From positions 59,451 to 123,450 of the forward strand of contig PNKX01000016.1 in the NCBI GenBank assembly GCA_013822725.1: a stretch of 64,000 nucleotides of DNA, in the 5' to 3' direction. The position numbers were made by a program, and so were the translations under genes. Of this stretch, positions 26,794 to 35,721 are shown in pieces. The first letter of the stretch is position 1, and each line of letters begins with the position of its first letter. The notes beneath the pieces were generated by a model, which saw only the letters and a program-made list of their open reading frames with translations, ran no database searches and had not been told where the DNA came from. The DNA is from Pirellula sp. Lineage in GTDB: Bacteria > Planctomycetota > Planctomycetia > Pirellulales > Lacipirellulaceae.

Positions 26794-27382
26794 CGTTCCC
26801 TCACGAAATCGAGGCGGTCCGCTTGGTTGGCGGTCCGCACGCAATGAATTGAAAACTGTGGCGAGCGGCGTATGAGCCGTTGCCTCACGCGCCCGAAAAT
26901 GGAGCGTCATTGCTGTGTATCGGCTAAGCCGGTTGTAGGGATTGCATCGAAATCGTTGGAATCACTGAACTGCCAGCAGACCACTGCGACTGGTAGAGGA
27001 GCGTCGTTGTGGTCGTGGTCTGTCGTGTCGCCCCTCATGTCGCGAGCGATTTTTTGGCGACAGCTGGCGGTTGACGTTAAGTTCTTTTGAGTTAGTGGTT
27101 TGTGGCTTGTGTCGCCGCGGGTGGTGTCGCTTCTGTCGCGTGGGATAGGAGTATTTACCCCAATCTGTCGCGTGTCGCATTGCGTTACGGCGTTGCACCA
27201 GCAGTCGCCTGTGGGAGGCGTCTCGGACGCCGATTTCGCTACCGCCACAAGCCGTTGTGGCGACGAAACGTCGCTTCGGGGTCAGAGACCCCTCCCACAG
27301 ATTATTTGGGCGAAGCCGGTGTGGTGGTCGGGCGTTCAGTATATCGGCCGGGGCGGCCAATTTCAAGCGAGTTGGTGCTTGT
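26794..27382. other. Intergenic region with a TGTCGC cluster and a repeat element
   Basis: 589 bases without a convincing gene. TGTCGC occurs seven times in one orientation, at 27026, 27038, 27110, 27125, 27134, 27166 and 27174, plus once inverted at 27057. A structured repeat follows at 27209-27300. The minus-strand frame 26907-27248 is Thr/Asp-rich because of these repeats and is not believable as a protein. Confidence 0.6.
27209..27300. repeat. CTGTGGGAGG inverted repeat with self-folding arms
   Basis: The 25-base arms are 27209-27233 and 27276-27300. Each arm is also a hairpin by itself: GGCGTC/GACGCC on the left, GGGGTC/GACCCC on the right. The two arms differ at positions that change together, so each keeps its own stem. 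A central hairpin GCCACAA-GCCG-TTGTGGC occupies 27244-27261. It lies 82 bases past the stop at 27383. Confidence 0.82.
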
Positions 27383-27847
27383 TCACAGGGGATTCACGCG
27401 TGACGTCGGCTGCCCGAGTTGTTCGGCGAGCCCAATGAGAATTCCTTCGGGGCCGCGGATGTAGCAGAGCCGGTAGATGTTTTCGTACTGGACGACTTCG
27501 CCAACGACCGTCGCTCCCAGCTTGTTGACTCGGGCGAGCGTGTCATCGAGATCTTCCACGGCGAACATGACGCGCAGGTAGCCGAGCGCGTTCACGGGGG
27601 CGGTGCGGTGATCGGCGACGACCGGCGGCGCGAGGAAGCGGGAGAGTTCGAGCCGACTGTGGCCGTCGGGCGTTCGCAGCATGGCGATCTCGACGCGCAT
27701 GTCGGGCAGGCCAGTGATGCGATCAGCCCAATCGCCGGCGATGGGGGCGCGGCCTTCGAGTTCGAGGCCAAGTTAGAGGAAGAACTCGATGGCGGCGTCG
27801 AGGTCTGCCACGACGATGCCGACGTTGTCCATGCGTTTAACGGTCAT
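27383..27847 (-). pseudogene. VOC/glyoxalase-family protein interrupted by an in-frame stop
   Basis: Reading from the ATG at 27847 gives MTVKRMDNVGIVVADLDAAI then EFFL followed by a TAA (27775-27773, codon 25). The same frame continues LGLELEGRAPIAGDWADRIT and on to LAEQLGQPTSRVNPL. Both halves match one vicinal-oxygen-chelate (glyoxalase/bleomycin-resistance) domain: the N-terminal HVGIVVxD-like strand, RLELSRFLAPP, VEDLDDTLARV and YIRGPEGILIGLAEQLG. A GAA-to-TAA type change would explain it. Either the gene is dead, the downstream part is made from an internal ATG at 27700, or this is a sequence error. Confidence 0.85.
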
Positions 27848-27900
27848 CGCGCCTCAGAAGGTAATGACAACTTTCAGTGGTGAGCCTAGAGCGAGCGCCG

Positions 27901-30900
27901 TTATTCCTCGGAATCTATCAGTTCGATTTCCAGATTCCGATAGGTCAGGTTCGAACCGGCCCAGCTGTACTTGGCGCCGATAGCGATGCGACCAGCCGTG
28001 AGCGTGCTGAGGCCTTCGACCTCTTGATCCTCGATCACCTGAACGTCGTTGAGCCAGACGTTGACGGTATCTCCCGCGACTCGCAAGACGAATTTCGTGG
28101 TTTCGCCAGCGGGCGTGTAGGGCTGTCGGCTTGCTCGTCGCTGTTGATACGGCCCGGCTGTTACCCAGCTCGTCGCGGGGTTGAACATCATCGAGAACAG
28201 CGGAAGGCCGTCGACGTTCACGAAGACGCCGGCGTCCCAAGGTTTGTACGGGCTTTCGCCATGGACCACTTCACCGCTCAGTTGCCAATGCGTTCCGAAA
28301 TTGGATTGGCATTCCAGGATCACTCCGCCACTGTCGGAGACGCCGTGCAATTCGTCGTCGGGCGTACGGCGCCAGTCGCCGGCGATCACTTTCCAGCCTT
28401 GCAAATCGGTCGCTGGGATGAGCGAGAGAGGTTCGCCCTTCTGAAAGTCACCGCTCCAGTTCAATCCTTGCAACCGCGACGCTACTGGCGCGCTGATCGA
28501 CGGATCGAGCCCCTGTTCCTCGAGGATGGCTTTGAGCGCGTCGACAGCCTCTGCGCGCTTGCCGTCGTCGTCGGCGGCGCGAAACGCCGCTAGAATCGCG
28601 TCGGCATGAGGGCTTGCATGCAGGTTCACGGCTTGGATCACCTCGTTTGCAGGCAGCGGAAAGCGGCTGAGTGCATCCGCGTCCAATTCGCTCTTGAGCT
28701 CGTCAAGCAGGCGTTTCGCCTCCTCCCATTGCTGGTTCAAGTAGGCGAATCCGAGCCACACCGTTTTCCACCAGACGGCGTTTCGCTCCTCGCCTTGGTT
28801 GATGTATCCCTGGCAGATTTTACGCACGTTTTCATAGAGGCCAGGACGCTGGGCGTACCGCGAGCCGAGCGGATTTTGATTGTCCCGCATGATTCGCCAG
28901 ACTGCGTTGCAGAATTCATAAGGAACGTCGGTGTCGTAGCGGTTGGTCTCCATGCATTCGACGCCAAACTGGTACATGCGATCGTGCGAGCCGTGCCAGC
29001 GCGGCAATAGGCCGTTGATCTGATGAGAATAGGGGGTGCGGTAATCGAGTTGAGCCTCGACGGCGCGATAGAACCACATTCTCATTTCACGTTGGGGCGA
29101 CGGACTGGCGCCCAGCGCGACGCTCATCATCGCGGTGGGCGCTTCGGGACGCTTGGGAGCGGCTTTCCAGGCCTTTTCGAAGGCGTCGCGCGCGAGGTCC
29201 ATCTGCTCGCTAAAGCCTTTCCACCCTTCCTCAGTCACATCGGACGCAAAGTTGGTGCCCCGCGACTTCCATGCGGCGTCGAGATGGTATTCGCCGACCA
29301 GCATGTTGACGACGTAGGGCGACTTTTCTTCGTGAGCCTTGGCGGCCTCGCAGAACTTTTCCCTTCTTTCTTGCGGCAGCGACTCCGCCAGCGCGTTCAG
29401 GTGGTTGTAAAGCGTTCGGCCGTCGTTCGTTTCCAGGTCGTCTAGCAAGATCGCTTCCAGCGCGTGCTTCTCGCTGAGAGCCAGGAATTCCTCAGTCTTC
29501 TCTGCCTGGCTGGCGTCGTCCTTCAGCGTTCTGTAGACGCGATGGGCTGCAGCGAAGGGACGATTGGCCGGATAGCCTCGTTCGACGAGACCGTGATAGG
29601 CTTGCTCGACGAGTTCTAAGGCCCGGGCCTGTGAGGCCGCGTCTGGCATCCCGTCCTGCAACATTGCGCCGTGGCAATACATCACCAACGGGTCGTCGCA
29701 GCCTTGCTCGACGAGCGGTTCCGCCATCGCGATCAGCTCGACCTGCGACTTGTATCCCTTCGCTGAAGCGAAGTGCCGTGAGGCTTCCGTGAGGAATTCG
29801 ATGGCCGCGTCGTCCCAGGCGTCGTCGCGACTGCCGACTTTCTTGTAGGCTTCTACGCTCGTGCGCAGATTGAAGGCGACCTGGTCCTCGATGGCGTCCT
29901 GGGAGGTCACCGCGTCGGGGCCGTTGGGAATAGGCTTACCGCCGCGTTGGGCGTCGCGGGCGGCTTGCAGCGCATCTTGAGCGAGCTGCTTACCTGCGAG
30001 CACGGCTTCGATCTCGTCGCTGAGCTTTTGCTCGAGGCCGTCGCCGTAACCAATATTCACCACCTGCACGACGCCCTGCTTGTCGACGATGATCGTCATG
30101 GGAATGCTGCCGGCCTGGAAAAGCTCGCCGAGCTTAGATTCTGGATCGAGAGCGATCGGAAGTTTGAGTTTTTCCTTTTCGAGAAACTCGCGAATCTCGT
30201 CCGCGCCATCGCCCAGATTGACTGCGAAGAAAGCGACGTCGCGATCAGCGAACTTCGTCGCCACTTGATCGACGGTCGGCAGCGCCGCGATGCACGGGCC
30301 GCACCAGAGCGCCCAGAAATCGATCACCACCACCTTCTTGTCTTTGAGGTCGGCAAGCTTCTGGGCGCCTCCCTCCAGTAGCTTGAGTTCGCAGTCTGGC
30401 GTCTCCGCCCCCAATAGCGGATGGGGACCTTCGTCACTCGGTTCCTCGTCTCGCAGCGACTCGACTTGCTCAGCGTCTTCGGGCACGTCGATCGCAAAGG
30501 TTTCGTCGGTGATTGCTGGTTCGAGTTCCCAGTTCGCGTAGCTCACCAGCTGCTTGGGAAGCTTGACCTCGGCGTCGGGCGCCTCGATTTGCAGGATCGC
30601 TTCCATTTTCCGCGGCAGAGCATGATCTCCTTGCTCGATCCAAAGAATGATTTTCGTTCGCTGCTGGGAAACCTCGATGCGATCGCAGGCAACGCCGTCG
30701 ACTTGCTCGGGTTCCAAGAGGGCGATTTTCGTCGCCGACGCGGTGGCCTGTTTGTACCAGTCGCCCGTCGCGTACTGCACCACGGTGCGTCCGGCCCCCA
30801 GCAACAGTGCGGCTTCCTCCTGCAACGTCTCGTTGAACGTCTCAGGAGCGTCTCCCAGCAGATACCGCTGACCCGATGGCCAATAAGCGAACAGTTGCTT

Positions 30901-31227
30901 CCCATCGCAAATGACCGTTCCCTCGCTCTCGCCGCCGTCGGCTACCGTCACTGCAAGGCGATTGGGCCGCTCGATGACGACGTGCCGCTTGTCGGAGCGG
31001 CTTTGCTTCTCTCCTTCTTCCGGCTGAATTTCGATCGTGTGGTCAACGTCGACCGAAAATCCTTTGAGCTCGCCAAGGTATTTCGACATCGCCTGCATGC
31101 GACTATCAGCCGTGGGGTCGATTTCCGGCTTAGCCTCTTCGGCAAAGGCAACCGTCGGGCCGGCGATTGCCACCATTAGGGTGGCGAAGAGACTAATGGC
31201 AAGGCGTGAAGGGGATGACAAGAACAT
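27901..31227 (-). CDS. Secreted DUF2092 + TlpA-type redoxin + LamG-like fusion
   Basis: 1108 residues. The signal peptide ends near VAFAEE (29). Residues 35-255 resemble DUF2092, a LolA-like lipoprotein-carrier fold (MSKYLGELKGFSVDVDHTIE, RPNRLAVTV). A thioredoxin-like domain at about 268-405 has the active site W308-C-G-P-C312 and SIPMTIIVDKQGVV. A long helical region (about 430-900), possibly TPR-like, follows. The C-terminal 190 residues are a LamG/3-keto-disaccharide-hydrolase-like beta sandwich (GWKVIAGDWRRTPDDELHGV, VNVWLNDVQVIED). Likely a periplasmic thiol-disulfide protein; substrate unknown. Confidence 0.82.
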   Translation of the reverse strand: MFLSSPSRLAISLFATLMVAIAGPTVAFAEEAKPEIDPTADSRMQAMSKYLGELKGFSVDVDHTIEIQPEEGEKQSRSDKRHVVIERPNRLAVTVADGGESEGTVICDGKQLFAYWPSGQRYLLGDAPETFNETLQEEAALLLGAGRTVVQYATGDWYKQATASATKIALLEPEQVDGVACDRIEVSQQRTKIILWIEQGDHALPRKMEAILQIEAPDAEVKLPKQLVSYANWELEPAITDETFAIDVPEDAEQVESLRDEEPSDEGPHPLLGAETPDCELKLLEGGAQKLADLKDKKVVVIDFWALWCGPCIAALPTVDQVATKFADRDVAFFAVNLGDGADEIREFLEKEKLKLPIALDPESKLGELFQAGSIPMTIIVDKQGVVQVVNIGYGDGLEQKLSDEIEAVLAGKQLAQDALQAARDAQRGGKPIPNGPDAVTSQDAIEDQVAFNLRTSVEAYKKVGSRDDAWDDAAIEFLTEASRHFASAKGYKSQVELIAMAEPLVEQGCDDPLVMYCHGAMLQDGMPDAASQARALELVEQAYHGLVERGYPANRPFAAAHRVYRTLKDDASQAEKTEEFLALSEKHALEAILLDDLETNDGRTLYNHLNALAESLPQERREKFCEAAKAHEEKSPYVVNMLVGEYHLDAAWKSRGTNFASDVTEEGWKGFSEQMDLARDAFEKAWKAAPKRPEAPTAMMSVALGASPSPQREMRMWFYRAVEAQLDYRTPYSHQINGLLPRWHGSHDRMYQFGVECMETNRYDTDVPYEFCNAVWRIMRDNQNPLGSRYAQRPGLYENVRKICQGYINQGEERNAVWWKTVWLGFAYLNQQWEEAKRLLDELKSELDADALSRFPLPANEVIQAVNLHASPHADAILAAFRAADDDGKRAEAVDALKAILEEQGLDPSISAPVASRLQGLNWSGDFQKGEPLSLIPATDLQGWKVIAGDWRRTPDDELHGVSDSGGVILECQSNFGTHWQLSGEVVHGESPYKPWDAGVFVNVDGLPLFSMMFNPATSWVTAGPYQQRRASRQPYTPAGETTKFVLRVAGDTVNVWLNDVQVIEDQEVEGLSTLTAGRIAIGAKYSWAGSNLTYRNLEIELIDSEE

Positions 31228-31443
31228 AGCTGGTTCCGGTAAATGCTTTCGGACAAGCGAAAAGGATGGTGATCAGCACTGATTAAGGATAAGTGATGCC
31301 ATCAAACGCCGAAAATCGGGTTTCGACTCGAAAGGCCGAACAAGTCGAGAACTTGTTACTCCGTTTCCCTCGCGTCAGGGCTTCCGCCAATGGGGACAGC
31401 ATACACCGATACGCGCTGCTTCCCAACTATTTTAGGCTTTACG

Positions 31444-32034
31444 CTACTCGCCCGCGGCGATGATCGCGCGAGTGATCGAGGCGACGGCGGCGGAGATTTC
31501 CGACGGCTCTGCCGACCCGAGTGCGTCCCAGTCGGATTGGGCGGCGGCCGTTGGCTTGGCGGTGTGCGGGTAGATCGCGCCGGCGTGGCCTTCGGTGCGG
31601 CCGATGGGGATGATCGTGGCGCCTCGCTTTGAAGCGACTTGATGTTCGTGGGCCGTGCCGGGGCCCCCTTCGATCACCAGGTAGATGGGCGCCATCCGGC
31701 CGAGGACCTCGCGGCGCTCTTCCATGTTGCGACCGGCGAACAGAGTGACGCCGTAGTCCCAAGGAACGCAGCCTGCGGGGAGGACGTGGAAGGTGCGCTG
31801 TTCGCCGCTGCCGCACGCTGCGAAGAAACTGCGGCCGACGGACTCGCCCACGCCCGAGACGCCGCCGGTGAGGAGGATGAGGCGGTCGATTTGGGCCAGT
31901 AGCGCGCCGATGAGGCGGCAGGTGACTGCGGAGTCTGGATGCCAGAAGGAGGTGCTGCCGATGACGGCGATGCGCGGGGCGGGGGGTAAGCGAGCTGTGA
32001 GACTGGTTGTCTGCTCGTCGAAAATGTTTAGCAT
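31444..32034 (-). CDS. SLOG/LOG-family Rossmann protein
   Basis: 196 residues. The fold is a LOG-like (lysine-decarboxylase-like) Rossmann domain: RIAVIGSTSFW at the first strand, LILLTGGVSGVGESVGR and VIEGGPGTAHEHQVASKRGA, the last being a variant of the PGGxGTxxE nucleotide-binding motif. Related proteins are cytokinin-type phosphoribohydrolases or nucleotide sensors in bacterial conflict systems. No effector domain is attached. A gap of about 215 bases separates it from the redoxin gene. The function cannot be set from sequence. Confidence 0.7.
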   Translation of the reverse strand: MLNIFDEQTTSLTARLPPAPRIAVIGSTSFWHPDSAVTCRLIGALLAQIDRLILLTGGVSGVGESVGRSFFAACGSGEQRTFHVLPAGCVPWDYGVTLFAGRNMEERREVLGRMAPIYLVIEGGPGTAHEHQVASKRGATIIPIGRTEGHAGAIYPHTAKPTAAAQSDWDALGSAEPSEISAAVASITRAIIAAGE

Positions 32035-32071
32035 GCTGGGCGTTTCGGCGATTAGTTAGGCGGCCGCGATA

Positions 32072-32374
32072 CTATATTGCCTTCGCGCCGCCATAGGGAT
32101 CATCGATGCTAGCCTCGGCGATCGGCATGTTGAAATCATAGAGGCGAGCGTCCAGGCGATCGTACTCCGCTGCCATGATGACGTCGCGATAATCTATCTG
32201 AGCGAGTTTGCAAAGGTAGTCGAAGTACCATGCATGGCCGCGCGACGCGAAGACGATGCAGCGCTGAATGCGCGTCGTGTTTGAGGCCTCCGCTAGTTGG
32301 GCAAGTCGTCTGTCGACCTCATCCCCAGGGAAGTCATGTCGGAGTTGATCGATGATGTCTTGCGAGATGTTCAT
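32072..32374 (-). CDS. Small hypothetical protein
   Basis: 100 residues, no signal peptide or membrane segment. Charged helices (IIDQLRHDFPGDEVDRRLAQ) are followed by a conserved-looking core ASRGHAWYFDYLCKLAQIDY, RDVIMAAEYD and RLYDFNMPI. I do not recognise a named family. The base composition is less GC-rich than the flanking housekeeping genes. Its size and position among other orphan genes resemble stand-alone immunity-type proteins, which is only a guess. Confidence 0.65.
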   Translation of the reverse strand: MNISQDIIDQLRHDFPGDEVDRRLAQLAEASNTTRIQRCIVFASRGHAWYFDYLCKLAQIDYRDVIMAAEYDRLDARLYDFNMPIAEASIDDPYGGAKAI

Positions 32375-32395
32375 GGGGCTATGAGATAGTGCGGG

Positions 32396-32833
32396 TTATC
32401 TGGCGGATGATCTGTGCGCAAGCTGACGAAATTCCACCGCCGTCTCTGGTGGAGGACTTTCAAAGGCAATGTAACCAATATCCGAATGTGCGTACTTGCG
32501 CAACTCTGTAAGGAATTGGTCCGCGGCAGTCTCGCTGACGGACAGTCCGAAAATGAGTTGGGCATCTGAGGTGAAAAACACCATCAAGTGCGCCGGATCG
32601 TCGTCGCCAATTCGTCGCCAGTAAATGGACTGCGCCTCGGTCGAATGGCGGCAACAGTAGTTAACAACCTCATGCGATTCTCGGAAAATCTGCTGTGGGT
32701 AATCCGCGTGCTGCGGAATCCAGTACTCGTCTGCGGTCTGTTCACGCTCCGGGGCGAAGTTAGTAAGGAACCCAACAACTGCCGCCTCAGTGCGAGATTC
32801 TGCAAGCACATAGACGTCTGCGAATGGCGGCAT
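32396..32833 (-). CDS. Hypothetical protein
   Basis: 145 residues from the ATG at 32833 (MPPFADVYVLAESRTEAAVV); an upstream in-frame ATG at 32899 is possible. Mixed alpha/beta with no signal or membrane segment; features include FLTNFAPERE, DYPQQIFRESHEVVNYCCRH and MVFFTSDAQLIFGLSV. I know no function. It ends 21 bases before the small protein at 32374 and is probably co-transcribed with it. Composition is AT-richer than the average of the window. Confidence 0.65.
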   Translation of the reverse strand: MPPFADVYVLAESRTEAAVVGFLTNFAPEREQTADEYWIPQHADYPQQIFRESHEVVNYCCRHSTEAQSIYWRRIGDDDPAHLMVFFTSDAQLIFGLSVSETAADQFLTELRKYAHSDIGYIAFESPPPETAVEFRQLAHRSSAR

Positions 32834-32957
32834 GGCGTGTGAATCTTGCTTGCAAGGAGGCTCTGAATGAAGGAGATGCGAAGCGAGTGTGCATTTCATT
32901 GTATCTGTTAGCGGGACGCATTCTCAATATTCGTCAGGCATCGTCGGAACGAGTGTT

Positions 32958-33097
32958 CGCCCTCATCCCCAGCCCTTCTCCCTCGGGAGAAGGGAGTCAG
33001 ATTGCGCGCGGGGCGGTCTGCTCCGATAAATCTTAACTCTTCTCAGTACGGATCCTGCTCCCCTCTCCCTGCGGGAGAGGGGCTGGGGGTGAGGGCG
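32958..33097. repeat. CCCTCACCCCCAGCCC inverted repeat pair
   Basis: The left arm (32958-32982) and right arm (33073-33097) match as inverse repeats at 23 of 25 bases. Each arm adjoins its own hairpin: CCCTTCTCCC/GGGAGAAGGG and CCCCTCTCCC/GGGAGAGGGG. The element ends 30 bases past the transporter stop at 33128. This phrase is widespread in bacterial intergenic DNA, and another copy is at 35827. Confidence 0.85.
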
Positions 33098-33127
33098 TCT
33101 CTTTATCGAGTGGCGCCCCGCTTGTCC

Positions 33128-34369
33128 TCATTGGACGAGGTCGTCATTTGCTTTGGCTCGCGCTGTCTGCTCCCGCCCCAACCATGCCCCCAGCGCCATC
33201 CATACTCCGACGAGCGGCAGGATTGCGATCGCTGCGGCACTCGCCGAGAATTTTCCCAGCGCGTCGACCACGTTCGCGGCGGCGACGTCGCTGCCGCGGA
33301 AGACCACCGTGTCGATGAAGGCTTTTGATTCGTACTTTTCTGTGCGGCTCACCACGGTAAACAGCACCTGCTGCGCGGGGACGAGCAGGCCGTAGCCGAC
33401 GATTTCTTGGACGACTTTGGCGACCATCAGCGGCCAGAGCGTGGCGTCGAACGACAGCCAGGCGAAGAGGCCAATGATCACGCTGCAGGCGAGGGCGAGC
33501 GTGGCGCCGACGCCGGCGAGACGCATGAGCGCGGCGGCGAGAACGGCCTGGAAGGCGAGCGTGCCGGTTTGGGAGTAGAAGTTCATAGCCGAGAACAATT
33601 GCGTGCGCTCGGCGACCGCGAGTCCCTCCTCACGAAGCGTGTGTTGGAAGTTGTTGTAGACGAAGGTGGCGGCGAATTTGCCGATGGCGGTGAAGGCGCA
33701 GATCATCAGCAGGTAGCGTGATGACACGACGGTGCGGAGGCCGGCGAGGAGTGAGCCGCTGGAAGGGGGCTCGCTGCTGTTGCCATTGTCTTTGGTTGAA
33801 GATGCTTTGGCGTCGCGTGAGGCGAAACGCAGCACAAGCCAGGCCATCGCGATCGCCAGTTCGAGGGCGCCGATCGCGACGACCATGAGCCACTCGACGC
33901 CTAACCGCTGTGCGGCGGCATGTCCGACGAGCGACGCGACGATCGAACCGACGGTCCCCGCCGCGGCCATCGCGCCGAACCAAGTCTTCCCCTCCTCGGC
34001 GGAAAAGAGGTCGGCCATCACGCTCCAGAAGACGGCGACGACGTAGAGGTTGAAGACGCTCACCCAGACGAAGAAGGCGTTGCGCAGCCACTCCGTGTCG
34101 CCGTAGCCGCGGGCGAGCAAGACGGCAAACACGACGAGGCACGCGACGAAGAACTGATAGACGCCGAACACGAGTTGTCGCCGCGTGGTGCGGGCGACGA
34201 TCCGCCAGTAGAGGGGAAGGGCGGCGGAGGCGGCGAGGAAGGTCGCGAGGTAGAGGGGGCCGAAGAGGCGGGTTTCCGTCGCGAGAGCGTCGCGGACTGG
34301 TTTAAGGACGTAGTAGGAGAAGAGGACGAGGAAGAACCAGAGGGCGGAGAGTAGGAGGCGGGTGGGCAT
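33128..34369 (-). CDS. MFS-superfamily transporter, NTT (ATP/ADP carrier)-like
   Basis: 413 residues with about eleven or twelve hydrophobic helices. The N terminus (LWFFLVLFSYYVLKPVRDAL) and the loop FWSVMADLFSAEEGKTWFGA resemble the NTP/NDP-exchange (TLC/NTT) transporters. The length is shorter than the roughly 500 residues usual in that family. A hydrophilic loop near 185-205 separates two six-helix halves. Substrate unknown. The upstream gene stops 2 bases before its start, so they share a transcript. Confidence 0.75.
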   Translation of the reverse strand: MPTRLLLSALWFFLVLFSYYVLKPVRDALATETRLFGPLYLATFLAASAALPLYWRIVARTTRRQLVFGVYQFFVACLVVFAVLLARGYGDTEWLRNAFFVWVSVFNLYVVAVFWSVMADLFSAEEGKTWFGAMAAAGTVGSIVASLVGHAAAQRLGVEWLMVVAIGALELAIAMAWLVLRFASRDAKASSTKDNGNSSEPPSSGSLLAGLRTVVSSRYLLMICAFTAIGKFAATFVYNNFQHTLREEGLAVAERTQLFSAMNFYSQTGTLAFQAVLAAALMRLAGVGATLALACSVIIGLFAWLSFDATLWPLMVAKVVQEIVGYGLLVPAQQVLFTVVSRTEKYESKAFIDTVVFRGSDVAAANVVDALGKFSASAAAIAILPLVGVWMALGAWLGREQTARAKANDDLVQ

Positions 34370-34371
34370 AT

Positions 34372-35130
34372 CTAGAATCGCAACCCCTTCTTTTGGGCGA
34401 TTGCCAGCAGAGTATTTTCAGTTTCTTGCCACGGGACGTCAGGTTGATACTCGCCGAAGTAGGACGCGAATTCGGCGCGCCACATCTCGTGCTGCTCGTG
34501 CAGGGAACTAGTGCTCACCTCGACTTGCGGCTTCATGGCTCCGACCTCTATTCCAGCAATTCGCTCATGCATTGCGGAAAGTAAACGTCGCACCAAGTCT
34601 CGACATTCCTCTAGAAAGGCTTCAACCGACATGACACGGACGCCTTGTCGAGCCGTCCAAACCGGGAGGCCGTCGATGCTTCGTCCGCGGTTGTCCCAGT
34701 GAATTCGCACAAATTGAAATTTTGGGCACCCCACTAGGTATGAGGTCGAGGGTGAGCGCTCGCCAAGCCATCCCCACGCGTCATACCAGAGATCGTCCAC
34801 TGCTCGCACGTCGTCAAGTGGCTTCTCAAGCTCCATCAAGAGTTGCCAATTAGAGGCAAGCCGCTCAATTCTTGGGGGAAGGGGAGCAACGGCAGCCGCG
34901 ACGCAGCTCAGTATTGATCGCACGAAGGCAGCAACCTGATACTCGGCATCTCGCTCCAAGCTCCCCCTGTGCGACAGTATCTCGTCGCTGTAGCGAAACA
35001 GGATTTGATCGCCAACAATCACCCGGAACCGGCCATCGGTTAAGGCAAACCAACTTAGACTCTGCTCCCCTGGCTCTCCCCAAGGCAAGATGTCCTCCAC
35101 GCTCGCAAGCTCAAATTCAAATATCGCCAT
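34372..35130 (-). CDS. Hypothetical protein, possibly DUF5984-like
   Basis: 252 residues, soluble. The sequence begins MAIFEFELASVEDILPWGEP and has repeated Trp/Tyr-rich segments (LSWFALTDGRFRVIVGDQIL, LWYDAWGWLGERSPSTSYLV, FVRIHWDNRG). The layout recalls DUF5984, but I cannot verify that. It lies 2 bases upstream of the transporter gene. No function can be given. GC content is visibly lower than in the surrounding housekeeping genes, hinting at recent acquisition. Confidence 0.65.
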   Translation of the reverse strand: MAIFEFELASVEDILPWGEPGEQSLSWFALTDGRFRVIVGDQILFRYSDEILSHRGSLERDAEYQVAAFVRSILSCVAAAVAPLPPRIERLASNWQLLMELEKPLDDVRAVDDLWYDAWGWLGERSPSTSYLVGCPKFQFVRIHWDNRGRSIDGLPVWTARQGVRVMSVEAFLEECRDLVRRLLSAMHERIAGIEVGAMKPQVEVSTSSLHEQHEMWRAEFASYFGEYQPDVPWQETENTLLAIAQKKGLRF

Positions 35131-35175
35131 GTCGTCAATTCTAGTGTTGTCGCACCCGGGGCTGAAGGTGCGCCG

Positions 35176-35721
35176 CTACCTGGGGTTGTAACGCATCGCC
35201 ACCGCCCCAGAGCCGAACTCCTGCCGACTTACGAGTTTCAAGTCGATAGGCTTCGATAGCCCAGCGAACAACGTTGGCCCATGGCCCGCTAGCGTGGGCT
35301 GCACGACGAACTCGTATTCGTCGATCAAGCCGAGCTCCGCGAGCGCCAGCGGCAGCGTCACGCCGCCCACGAACAGTCCGTTGCCCGGCTGCTGCTTGAG
35401 CTGCTGCACGGCCGCCCCCAGTTCGCCGCGCACGAGCTCCGCGTTCCAATCGACCGGGTCGAGGGTGCCCGACACGACATACTTCTTCGCCGCGTTGATC
35501 GTGCGGACGAAGGGCTGCATCCAGTCGGGCATCGCTGCCGTTGACGCCGGCGATCGGAAGGCGGACTCCATCATTTCATATGTGACGCGGCCGAAGAGGA
35601 GGGCGTCGGCGCGGGCGAGGGTCTCGGCCCAGTAACGATGCAACTCTTCGTCCGTGGAGCCTGCTTCATGGTGGCAGCAGCCGTCCAAGGTGACGTTGAT
35701 CGCATACCGCAGGGGTCGCAT
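35176..35721 (-). CDS. Dihydrofolate reductase-family (RibD C-terminal-like) protein
   Basis: 181 residues from the ATG at 35721 (MRPLRYAINVTLDGCCHHEA). The RibD_C/DHFR-like fold shows ALLFGRVTYEMMESAF, KYVVSGTLDPVDWN, GNGLFVGGVTLPLALAELGL and IDEYEFVVQPTLAGHGP. Such stand-alone proteins bind NADPH in related families, but the substrate is unknown and they are not true folate reductases. It is separated by about 45 bases from the gene at 35130. Confidence 0.88.
   Translation of the reverse strand: MRPLRYAINVTLDGCCHHEAGSTDEELHRYWAETLARADALLFGRVTYEMMESAFRSPASTAAMPDWMQPFVRTINAAKKYVVSGTLDPVDWNAELVRGELGAAVQQLKQQPGNGLFVGGVTLPLALAELGLIDEYEFVVQPTLAGHGPTLFAGLSKPIDLKLVSRQEFGSGAVAMRYNPR

Noticed and set aside
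26907..27248. Minus-strand frame of 113 residues rich in Thr/Asp
   Set aside because: Its content comes from the TGTCGC repeats and the structured element; no ribosome binding site or family.
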